Positions 21,700 to 32,115 of a stretch of DNA of 64,000 bases are shown here, in pieces; the stretch's first letter is position 1, and each line of letters begins with the position of its first letter. Source of the DNA: Rhytidiadelphus loreus (lineage: Eukaryota; Streptophyta; Bryopsida; Hypnales; Hylocomiaceae); assembly GCA_947034895.1 (NCBI GenBank), contig OX344764.1:61299348-61363347 (forward strand), given 5' to 3'. Made by a program: the position numbers and the translations under genes. The notes beneath the pieces were generated by a model. It was not told the DNA's origin, ran no database searches, and saw only the letters and a list, made by a program, of their open reading frames with translations.

Positions 21700-24600
21700 A
21701 ACTAAAACGGTTTGGAGTTCCCTAAAAAAATGAAACACAAGTTATATTTTGTAGAGTTCTAATACTTCTCAATTATTTTTTATAATTGGATCTACAAGGG
21801 TTTTGAATTCACATCATTAATGTATTACAATGTATTCAAATGTAGTTTAAGGGTTATTTTTGAAAATAGAGGCTACAAGGATTTGGAAAGAAAATAAAGT
21901 TTTGAAACTTGGTGGGATCACTCCTTGTAATTTAAGGTATACACATGAGTTAAGAGGGTATTTTATGTGGGGCTATTTACCTTAATTATTGCATTTAAGA
22001 TGACCGTATTTTTACATAAAAAGCTAAAAAGGGCATATTTCCAATACCTTATAGTTTTTATAAATTCATTCATGCAAGTTTTTAAATGGATCTATCTTAC
22101 ATATAAAATTTAAATGTCCAATTTTCTCCCACCCCCACCCTTCTTCACAAATTTTCTCTTCCATCTACTGCAACTATGTATGGGGTAGACATTGTGAAAT
22201 TAACAATAATCAATTGAATTCAAGAGGCAATTTTTAACCCATAAAGGCCAATTGTCCATTGAATGAACAATTGAAACTTTAGGTAGGTCCCTATGAAGTC
22301 AATTTTGGTCAAATGTTCATAAAATTTGGACACAAGATGTGAACATGTATCTTCTTAGTGGAAATATAATTTCTTTCTGCCCTAAATTTTTTTGGTAGCC
22401 CTTGCAATTTGAGCATCTTTGGGGCGTCTTTTGCAAAAAATCTCATCAACTATTGAAATTTGGCATTTACGTTACTAATTAAATATGGCATACAATTATA
22501 AAAAATAATTTAGTTCTCAAATCATATTCTCAAAGGAGTCAAATTTTATTAGCTATGTTAGGGTGGCTTCAAGAAAAATAACCTTTTCTTCTAACCTCAA
22601 GCCCTATTATCTTGCAATATGTGAAGTCAAAGTTTTTGAAAAATTTCCCAAATATTCTAAATATTTGTCTCTAATTTTTAACCATTTGGATTCCAAATTA
22701 AAAAATATCTCTTTGCACAAGAAATCATCAAAAAAAGACTAGTGTATTGCCAATGCATTTAACCTTCTTGCATTGCAAGTTGATTCAGATTTTTTATGAG
22801 TGAATCCAACATCATATATTTATGAATAGTCAAAATCCTCATTTTTGTGTAGACCAAATATTTTACTCTAAGAGGGCTTGAAGTTTGTTGATCCTAGTTT
22901 GCAAGAATGAAAATAAAGATTTTTTTTCTCACTTCAAACATTATAATCTTTCAATCCACATGGTCAAATGGGCTGAAATTGTTTCTACACGTTGTTATAA
23001 CTACATAATACACTTTTATACAATTGGATTTTTTTCAAATAATTTTTTATTTTAGACAATGCATCAAAATTAGCAATTTTAGATTCTTCCTCTTCCAAAA
23101 CACCCTCTAGTCTTTAGGGGTTAATAACATTGAACACTTTAGAATTCCTAATGAAACTATTCCATGAAAATCTCATTCAATATGAGTGTGATTAACACAT
23201 AAGGTAGCAACACCCATAACCGTCAAATTAAGCAATTCAACATAGTTGGAGGCACTTTTTTTAGAAAAAATATTTTTTTAGTATTAGCAACTGAAAATCA
23301 TGAATTTTCAAAAAAAGAATTAGAATTTTTGGATAAGGCATCTAATTTCTGTGAATTTTCAAAGTAGAACTCACTAAGGCATCCTAAACCACACTCTACT
23401 AAAGTTGCCTTGATTGTAGTTCCAAAATCTAAAAAAATCAGAGCCTACCAACCACAATTAAGAATTGGCACGGTTTCAAAGTACATTTGGAGACACTTTA
23501 AGGGAACTCTACTATCGAAGTATAGGTACACTAATGGTTATGGGCGTTGCTACCTTATGGCTGCAAAGCTTAGAGTTAAATGAACTATTAATTCTATCTT
23601 CATATTGTACAATTTTCAGTTTGTTGAACCCACTAAGGTAAATCTTCCTATTCATACAATGTGACAATTTTTCCACTTTTAGTTGATGTCTTACATTTAC
23701 ATTTAGTTTGTTTTTATATAACACTACAAGTACCATGGCACAATTTTAGTGGACCGCCTTTCATCATAGATTTTCTTGAATATGTCCATTTTATCACCCA
23801 TATGAAATTATTTGTCTACATCTATACTCATCATATTATGAAAAATTTGCATGACTTCTAGTTGTCAAGGCTAACTTATTAATAAAAATTCCTATTATAT
23901 GATGTTTTTACATACCCTAATTTATATATATTAGAGTGTGTAGCATTTCATGAACCTTATAGTAGCTCTACAAATTATATAAAATTTGCCCCCTTTGAAT
24001 TAAATGAACCCTATCTTTTAACTCACATAGTGTTCTAAAAACTGTAAGTGTTCCCTCCAGGAATAGAACTCTTGAGCACTAATTTTAATTTATATACCTC
24101 ATCATTCTCATGTGCGTTGTTGTACATCCTAGTGATCCTACCACAGTACCACCTCATATGCATATAAATATATAATGAACTCCCATTTCTACTCTCAAAT
24201 GCAAAACATAATGATACATTATTGCTTAGATACATGATGACATAATGACACATTTTTGCTTAGAAAAGCATCAAGCATGTGTATTTCACGGTTGCTACAA
24301 ATTTCATACATAAAGATACGGACATATGGTGAAAATCTTGTAATATGCAATTTGGTCTTTCTTCCATCATGACAATTGTATGACTTTTGTGAATTTATGA
24401 ATGTGTAGTAAACAAAGTAGCAAACAACTAATTATGTTTGAAATTGATTTTCTAGAGTTTGATATAGACAAAAAGCTTAGAATCATTCCATTTTGATCAA
24501 TGAGTCAAAAATTATGAGGATTTTTTGTTTGCGGGCAGTTTTGGATTTCCTACTCTAAAATAAACTTTGACATCCTTTATCTTATCCAATTTTCAATATT

Positions 24601-25130
24601 TTTGGACAAAAATAAAATTATAGGATGTAGATACATTATTACAACATTTTGACCATTGGGATTGGAAATTTTCAATTTCATATTTAAATTGTAAATAATT
24701 TAGTATTTTTAATCATTATCTACTACTACCTACTTACTATTTTTTTCCTATATGTTGTACTATTCCAAATGATCTGAAAATTTTCAAGCATGTGGCCAAC
24801 TTGTCTAGGAAAACAAATCCAAAGAAGCACCACCATTTAGGTCATTTTTTCATAGAAATTTGAGCTTGTGAAGTGCAGCTGCCCTGCTTTTTGCAAGGTC
24901 AAAAAATGATTTTAGTTAATTTGAATGCTTATATCTTGCAATCCACCCAGTGGAAATGTCTGAAATTTTTACCACATGTTTTTAATACTATATAATACAA
25001 CATCCTATGGTTAGATATGTTAAAAAAAGTTTTTTTTCAAAATTTTGGTAGTTGTACTAGAAATGACAGTTTTGGAGAGTTTTGGTGAAAACATAGAGAT
25101 GGTCCTTTAAGGGTTAAAAAAAGTCAACTT
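21700..25130. other. AT-rich interior of the hAT element, no gene
   Basis: No transposase, splice pattern or protein-like frame is seen. A block with the TTGCAATCCACATGGTCAAA phrase recurs near 22,610, 22,955 and 24,935 and is shared with the other hAT element. Confidence 0.55.
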
Positions 25131-25230
25131 AGTGTTGACCACATCGGACGGGCGAGACCTCTATCGGACGGGCGAACCGGACGGACGGGCAAACCGGACG
25201 TCCGTCTGGTATGACAACCCTGCCTTCAAG

Positions 25231-25880
25231 CCGGGGTAAAGTCCTAACTCTTCCTCCTTAAACCTAACCCGCTAGGGGTCAAGACCGTAGGAAGGCCGAG
25301 AGCTAGGTAGCACTAGTTCCCAAGTCAGGCCAGATTTGAATAGATAGGCTTAAAGTAGACCCTGAGAGGTTTTCAAAAACATAAGATACATAGGAATCAG
25401 AGTTAGGATGACCAAGATATCAAAGGATAAAGTTTAGAGCCCAAAATGGATGACACTTGGAAGTGTTCATCCAACCAAGTTGAAACTTAGGATTTAGCTA
25501 GGAAATAGGAAGTCAGGTTTGTAGGTCAAATTTCACCTTCAATTGGAATTAGAAAACCATAGAAAACCATGGATGAAGTTTAATAGCCACGCGGCCAAAA
25601 CTTCATCCGCTCATAGTAGTTCACCAGAGAGTCCAAATTAGACGAGTTTTAGGTTTTTAGAGAGGGCGTGAGATAAAATACTACTTTAGGATGATAGAGT
25701 AGACTTTAGAAGTAGGAAACATAGAAACATAACGTAGCATAGCAGCTGACGTAGGAGTCATTTGGAACCACATTTAGAGAGTCCGAATTAGGAAATTAGC
25801 AAAAGATCCATTGCTTGAAAGGCAAAATGGATTGATGCTTAGACACCCATTAGAATAGAAACCTACCATAGAACTAGGAC
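25231..25880. other. No gene seen
   Basis: This continues the sequence interrupted by the hAT element. Two phrases are weakly repeated internally (AGAGAGTCCRAATTAG near 25,627 and 25,777). No supported coding region. Confidence 0.4.
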
Positions 25881-25984
25881 CTGGTTGTGTTCGCCGATTT
25901 ACCAAGGGTGGATAAAGAAGTGCCCACACAACCTGACAGTCCTGCTTCTTCTTCCTTCCCCGCTTCCTTCATGCTCCCCGTACC

Positions 25985-27256
25985 TTGTGCTATTCAACTC
26001 ATTCTCTGGATCAATTTGCAAGAAAATTTCTTCAACTTCGTCAGTCCATGTGCTACATAGCGGACCAAATGAAGGTATTCATTGAGAAAGTGGGTTTAAA
26101 GTACGTGACGCAGGTTTGTACGGATAATGCAGTGAATATGCTTGGAGCATTGGATGATATCGTTCGCACGTATCCACACATTTTCAAGCAGGGGTGAATG
26201 GCACATGCTTTGGATCTCATGTTGGAAGATTGGGCCAAAGTACCAGAATTCAAAGATTTAATTCAAAGGGCAAGAAGATTGTGCCAGTACATTCAGAACC
26301 ATCACGCGACCATGGCGGTATTCCGGGAGTTGATTCCAACCCTTCAATTAGTAGTGCCCAACAAAACCCACTTTGCTTGTAATTTTCTCATGTTGCACCG
26401 ATTGGAGAAACTTCGCGGAGTACTGCTGCGGTTAAAAGACCATGCGCGCGTTCAAAATTATTTTAATGGTCTGCGAGATAGACAAAATGCGGAGCAAGCA
26501 GCTACAGCTTCACGTAATGTGGTGTCAACTATCGAAGATGTGGGCTTCTAGCAACGATGTGCAAATTACGTGCACATGACTGAAGACGTGTTGAAGGCAT
26601 TGCACATATTTGATGGCCGAGAACCAACTATGGGGCGGGCGTGGCTTGTAATGCACAATTTGAGAGCCCGTATAGGCAAGTTCGTTAAAATGGCGGTATT
26701 CCAATATAATGGCACCACATTCCATTAAAATGGCACTGCATTTGTTAGAAAATAACACTACATTCCGGTAAAATGGCTCACATTCCATTAAAATGGCAAA
26801 AAACTGCCGCCATTTTAACGAAATTGCCTATCCATGTGTTTTCTTTAAGAGGGCCACCCTTCAATCTACGAGATGATATAGCCACCACCATGGAGGAGTC
26901 TTTCGCATCCAGGTGGGACATGGTGTTTACAGATGTTCACTATGTTGGGGCCCTTCTGAATCCGTATCTCTTGGATAATGTGGCACTTAGGGCTGATGGA
27001 GTTGCCCTCTGTGCATTGTATTGAGTCATCCGCAAAATGAAAAATGTAGTGGGTGTGGAGTTTAACAACGTGTTGGCGGAATTAACAAAATTCGAGGAGG
27101 GCACGGGGCCATACAGTGCAGCAGAGACACCTGACATCCGAGCGACACAGATGCTTCCTCACCAATGGTGGCACAGGGTTGGAGATCGAGCACTATCTAA
27201 GATTGCCGTTCGTATCTTGTCATTGACGTGTTCAGCATGTTTATGTGAAAGGAATT
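25985..27256 (+). pseudogene. hAT transposase relic, core to dimerisation domain
   Basis: This is a plus-strand relic colinear with residues ~280-640 of the intact transposase at 51,774-55,046. Matching landmarks are a VCTDNAVNMLGAL segment (intact: LCTDNATVMTGAM), YPHIFKQG then a TGA in place of the Cys of CAAH, ALDLMLEDWAK, PNKTHFACNFLMLHRL, FASRWDMVFTDVHYVGALLNPYL, and LPHQWWHRVGDRALSKIAVRIL. TAG and TGA stops and at least one frameshift break it. A 156-bp element splits it at 26,674. Removing that element and one AT restores the frame (...RARI | HVFSLR...). The relic stops inside the dimerisation domain after CERN, where the inverted-repeat arm begins. The missing end was not found elsewhere in the window. 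Confidence 0.85.
26674..26829. mobile_element. 156-bp miniature element with the TTAAAATGGCGG terminus
   Basis: Ends AGGCAAGTTCGTTAAAATGG and its near-complement CCATTTTAACGAAATTGCCT are flanked by AT (26,672-26,673 and 26,830-26,831). The interior is little more than repeats of ATTCCATTAAAATGGC. Deleting it with one AT restores the reading frame of the surrounding transposase relic, which supports a 2-bp AT target duplication. No coding capacity. Confidence 0.8.
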
Positions 27257-28394
27257 ATGGGGAATTTCGTTAAAATGGCGGTATTCCATTAAAATGGCGG
27301 TTCAGAGCTCCCAAGTCAACATGAAATCCGACCGAAAATGGTAGCCGGAGGGATGAAATCCTGCAACAATGATGGGTTTCTGTGATAAAAACACCTTTTC
27401 CTCGATTCAATCAAAGTTGGAGGGGTCCATTTCAGGACGAAATCATATCCATTCCGTGCCTTCTTAGAGCGGGCTACCTAAAAGAAAGTTCCAAAACAAC
27501 TCTAAGCGCCATTTGTTGTGCGAGGCGTGCATGACTCTTACAATTTGGGGTGGATCACAAAGACACATCACATGGCCACTTGGGTGTGGGGCAAAGTGGC
27601 CGAGAGGAAAACAATTCACGGATCTGGATGTGCGGCCATGCACGGGAGAAGAGGGGGCGGTGCAAATGAAAGCGCGGCCTCGGTGTAAAGAAGACAGTCT
27701 ACATTCAATAGTAAGGGTAATTATAGTGGTTTTTGCATAGGGATCCGAACCCGCTTACATCCAACAGTTGGGGTGGATCACACACACACATAACATTCAA
27801 TTGGCCACTCGGGTTTTGGGCAAAGTGGCCAAGAAAAAAACAATGTTTGGATCTGCATGCGTGGCCATGCACGGGGAGCAGAGGGAAAACAGCTCTAAGC
27901 GCCATTTGTTGTGCAAGGCGTGGATGACTCTTACAGTTTGTGGGGGATCACAAAGACACATCACATGGCCACTTGGGTTTGGGGCAAAGTGGCCAAGAGG
28001 AAAACAATTCACGGATCGGAATGCGCGGGCATGCACGGGGAGAAGAGGGGCGCAAATGAAAGCGCGGCCTCGGTTTAAAGAAGACAGTCTTTATTGAATA
28101 GGGTAATTATAGTGGATTTTGCATAGGGATCCCAACCCGCTTACATCATTTCTAGCTCTCTTCTACAGGAGAAGGTGCAGTCCAAGAAGAAACTATTTAC
28201 GCCCAACTTTTGGGGACCATGTGCTGCAGGACAAACTCAAAAATGGAGGAAGGTATAATCTGAACTATACCATTCTAAGTTCACGCCGGGACGCACGACT
28301 CGTTTTTCATTCGCCGACGTAGAGGGTTGAATCTGCACTCTGCATTTTCAACTCGCGCCTCCTAAACCGCATGCAACCATCTTTGAGTGAAGGG

Positions 28395-29885
28395 TCTTGA
28401 GCTTCATGAACAAAAGCAAGCGCTTATTGGCTAATCATGTCGTTGGGAAGTCTTTACAGGGCAATCGCAGATTCCCAGACAAATGCTCGTCAATTGCGAC
28501 ATGGACCACTTCCGGCGTCGCCTCTTTGCCAAATACATCAAGGTCAGGGTTGTCTTGTCTGACATATTTTTGAGTTTTGGCGTCGTGTATGACGTCTGAC
28601 GTCGCATGTCGCGTGTCATGAAGTGTCAAGTTTACTAGACATGTTGTCGAGTAGGGCCATTTTCACAGCCAAAAAAACTTTGAAATCTCACTATAATTAT
28701 GAACCTGAATTTAAAATGTTATGTGTATTTATTAAATTGAGACACTTTATAAGAATAGGCTTGAATATGTCAAAATCGTAAACAAAGGAGGATTTTTTTC
28801 AAAGTCAACTTGACGTTTGGTCAACTTGACGTCGCGCGGGCTCTACTAGACGTCGCGCAACGTCTGTCTGTCGCGGTGTCGCGGTGTCACAATGTGCAAC
28901 CCTGATCAAGGTTGAACCGGTTGACCGCAAGAGGTAAAAGCAAGAGCACTCACAACCCATCCACGTTCATAGGGGAAGTCAACTTCCTCGTCGGAAGATG
29001 TTGACACATGGTCACCTTTGAAACACAACAGGACCCACCTCGCGAAAAGGGCGTCGCCGGCATACAAGGAACTCATCGACGCAAGGAAGGACGGCGTTGT
29101 CATCCACATTTTCCGACAGTAGTTCGAGTGTACCTGGTGGGAGCGACTGCCATCCACCGTCCGTGTCCTAGCATCCGGAGTTTTTGAGGGTGAGAACCAA
29201 AAACGGTCGACTTTTCTCGGGAAGTGCACCGGTGTGATGAGGCTGTTGATTGGAATACCTATTGGCTGCTCATAACTCAAGCCGTCCAACGGATGGCGGG
29301 TCGTCCGCATCCAACCTTGCACAGTGAGAGCCAAGTTGGATATGAAAGACCCATGTGCATCCACTCGGCGGCTTGAGTTATGAGCAGCGAATAGGTAATC
29401 CGATCGACACCCTCACCACACCGATCCACCGTCCTGAGAATAGTAGACCGCATCTCGCACATGCCCACAAAAACTCCGGATGCCGGGAGAAGGAAGGTGG
29501 ATGGCGGTCGCTCCCACCAGGTACACTCGAACAGCTCGAGGAAAATCTGCATGACAACGTCGTCCTTCCTTGCGCCAATGAGCACCTTGTATGCCGGTGA
29601 TGCCCTACGAAGAAGAGGGCCCTCGATTCCAGTGCCATGAATCCCCTATGAATATTCATGTTCGGACAGAAGATGGGCCGCTAGCGTCCCTACTTTTGCT
29701 CTATACAGTCAGCAAGTTCAACCATGAACGAGCCAGCACGATAACAACGCCAGAATGGATCTACACCGCACTTGACAAGCATTTGTCCGTGTGTCTACGA
29801 ATGCCCTGCAAGGTCCTCACAAGCGACATGAATAGCAAATAAACACCCGCTGGTGTTGGTGAAATGGTGGTCCGTTGACAATCTA
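28395..29885. repeat. Palindromic ~1.1-kb monomer, copy 3 (interrupted by a hAT miniature element)
   Basis: Inverted counterpart of 1,590-2,702, with its centre near 29,325. Landmark spacing to the next monomer (28,389 to 30,181) is about 1,224 bp after subtracting the two inserted elements. That agrees with the 1,240-1,250-bp period on the left arm. Confidence 0.65.
28545..28904. mobile_element. 360-bp hAT miniature element
   Basis: CAGGGTTGTCTTGTC at the left and the complement-like GTGCAACCCTG at the right are flanked by the 8-bp duplication ATCAAGGT (28,537-28,544 and 28,905-28,912). The first ~100 bases match the end of the element at 45,130-50,984 (TATGACGTCTGACGTCGC then GTGTCGCGTGTCA). 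The last ~70 bases match that element's other end (CGACAGACAGACG complement). It is therefore an internal-deletion derivative of that family. The left inverted-repeat arm has an empty site at the same place (near 2,562). Confidence 0.92.
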
Positions 29886-29983
29886 CAATTTTGCAAACTA
29901 GAGGGGCAGGGTTTAACTAGGTCACCCACTCCACATTCTCAAATTGCGCCTCCAAAACCGCATGCAGCCAACTTTGAATGAAG

Positions 29984-30179
29984 CACTAGAAGAAAACTGT
30001 GTTAGAATCCCTGAAAACACGTCACCTTGTTTTCGTGAAGTTCCCGTTTCAAAACGTAGTCAAAATGTAGAAAAATGTTTTTTCTGCATTCTTCCGCATT
30101 TTGACTGCGTTTTGAAACGGGAACTTAACAAAAACAAGGTGATGTGTTTTCAGGGATTCTAACACAGTTTCTTCTAGTG
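29984..30179. mobile_element. CACTA-type miniature element, 196 bp
   Basis: CACTAGAAGAAAACTG to CAGTTTCTTCTAGTG, flanked by AAG on both sides (29,981-29,983 and 30,180-30,182). It is the counterpart of 1,281-1,458 at the same position in the other arm, so the insertion predates the duplication of the arms. Nearly the whole element is a hairpin. Confidence 0.85.
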
Positions 30180-31275
30180 AAGGGTCTTGAGCTTCATGAA
30201 CAAAAGCAAGCGCCTATTTGCCAATCATGTCGTCGGGAAGCCTTTACAGGGCATTCGGAGATTCCCAGACAAATGCTCGTCAATTGCGACATGGACCACT
30301 TCCGGCGTCGCCTCTTTGCCGAATACATCATGGTTCAACCGGTCGACCGTGAGAGGTAAAAGCAAGAGCACTCACAACCCATCCACGTTTATAGGGGAAG
30401 TCAACTTCTTCCTCGAAAGATGGTGACACATGGTCACCCATGAAACACACCAAGACCCACCTCGCGAACAGGGCGTCACTTGCATTCAAGGAGCTCTTGG
30501 GCGCAAGGAAGGACGGCGCTATGATACACATTCTCCCCAAGTTGTTCGAGTGTACTTGGTAGCAGCGACGGCCATCCACCGTCCACGTCCTAGCATCCGG
30601 AGTTTTTGAGGGTGGGAACCAAAAACGGTCGACTTTTCCTGGGAAGTGCACTGGTGTGAAGAGAGTGCCCATCGGAGTACCTATTGGCTGCTCATAACTC
30701 AATCCGTCAAGTGGATGTGCCGTCGTCCGAATACTACGGTGCATAGTGAAAGCCAACTTGGTTTACGACACACATGCACTCGACGGCTTGAGTTATGATT
30801 AGTCAATAGATACTTCAATGGACACCCTCCCCACACCGATCCACTGCCCAGAGAATAGTAGACCGCATCTGACACATGCCCACAAAAACCCCGGATGTTG
30901 GGAGGACGGTGGATGGACGTTGCTCCTACCAAGTACCTTAGAACAACAGGAGGAGAATGTGCATGACAACGTCGTCCTTCCTTGCGCCGAGGATCTCCTT
31001 GAATGCATGTGACACCCTACGAAGATCAGGGCCATGGATTCCAGTGCCATGAATCCCCTATGCATATTCGTGTTCGAACAGAAGATGGGCCGCGAGCGTC
31101 CCTACTTTTTTGCTCTACACCGAGTCAGCAAGTTCAACCATGAACGAGCCAGCACGATAACAACGCCAGAATGGATCCACACCGCACTTGACGAGCACTT
31201 GTCCGCGTGTCTCCGAATGCCCTGTAAGGTCCTCACAAGCGACATGAATAGCAAATAAACACCCGCTGGTGTTGG
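30180..31275. repeat. Palindromic ~1.1-kb monomer, copy 4
   Basis: Inverted counterpart of 160-1,262, with its centre near 30,745. TTGCCAATCATGTCGTCGGG at the left end pairs with the TTTGCTATTCATGTCGC complement at the right end. The 142-codon minus-strand frame at 30,328-30,756 is repeat-derived. Confidence 0.65.
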
Positions 31276-31570
31276 TGAAATGATGGTCCACTGACAATCT
31301 ATAGTTTTGTCCAGTCGAGGGGGTGTAAGCAACGTGGGGACGTGGTCGACACCCGGAAACTAGATCGCCTTGCTGTTGGAGAGAGACCAAGTATCCTATA
31401 CAAAAAGGCCAACGGTCAATTCCGGACTTGGGGGGGCAAAACAACGCACTGAAAGACCACGTAGGGTACTGATAAGCCCACCTTATGATATACGGAGTCC
31501 TCAACCTCATTTACAATCGCACCAAGGTGACGTCCATGCCTTCCTCCTTAGGGGCCACGTAGCCGGAGCC

Positions 31571-32090
31571 AGAGCACTTTGAGTCCCACCTTCGTCTGCC
31601 TCTGATGAATGTCGAGGCCCCAAGAGAAGGGGTTGGTGCACAAGTATTGTGATACCATTGTCGGGATGGGGACTATTGTGAACAGGGTGCCTATCAGTGC
31701 ACCTGTTGGCTGCTCAGAACAAGGACCTTCAAGTGGGAGTGGAACATTTATATCCAATAATGCGCAATCATCGAACACATGCTGTTATGCATTTTTCGAG
31801 GAATGAGTAGAGTTGGATATCATTGCTCCACTCCCACTTGAGGGCTCGCATTGTTAGCAGTGAACAGGTGCGTCAATAGGCCCCCTGTCCACAATAGTCC
31901 CCATCCCGACAATGGTAGAGCGGCTGCGGTCAAAGCCCACGGAGACGGAAGGATGTCGCGGAGGAGGACGACGCATGACGGTGGCTCACATGGTGTACCT
32001 CGAACAATGACGGAGGGAGGGGTTCATGGTACCGCCCCCCCGTCGTTGCCCTTGCCATTTCCGTGAACGCAAGGCGCATCCAACTGAACA
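31571..32090. repeat. Partial palindromic monomer, second array
   Basis: The centre is near 31,770. GTGCACCTGTTGGCTGCTC on the left is mirrored by TAGCAGTGAACAGGTGCGTC on the right, and CACTCCCACTTGAGG mirrors CTTCAAGTGGGAGTGG. Both outer ends are missing relative to the next two monomers. The design matches the first array, with diverged sequence. Confidence 0.6.
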
Positions 32091-32115
32091 ATGCCTATCG
32101 AGTTCTCCGCGTGCA

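Larger units (their letters stand above)
19723..25222. mobile_element. Non-autonomous hAT element, 5,500 bp
   Basis: Terminal inverted repeats CAGGGTTGTCATACC (19,723) and GGTATGACAACCCTG (to 25,222) are perfect. An 8-bp direct duplication CCTTCAAG flanks them (19,715-19,722 and 25,223-25,230). Eight-base duplications and CAGGG-type ends define hAT elements. GC-rich GGACGGGC(G/A)AACCGGAC repeats lie just inside both ends (19,755-19,800 and 25,148-25,205). The interior is AT-rich with no transposase frame. Interior blocks such as ATCTTGCAATCCA, then AAATGTCTGAAATTTTT (near 24,930), also occur in the element at 45,130-50,984, so the two are relatives. The intact transposase at 51,774-55,046 could in principle act on it. 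Confidence 0.92.
27259..31370. mobile_element. Right arm of the long inverted repeat
   Basis: It starts GGGGAATTTCG plus TTAAAATGGCGGTATTCC directly after the broken transposase relic (AT at 27,257-27,258). It then matches the reverse complement of 3,846 down to about 95. The match fades near 31,370. It contains two palindromic monomers, the shared CACTA miniature element, and a private 360-bp hAT element. If it is an insertion in the transposase relic, the other end should be followed by the missing relic sequence. That was not found in the window, so the far end is lost or rearranged. Confidence 0.8.
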
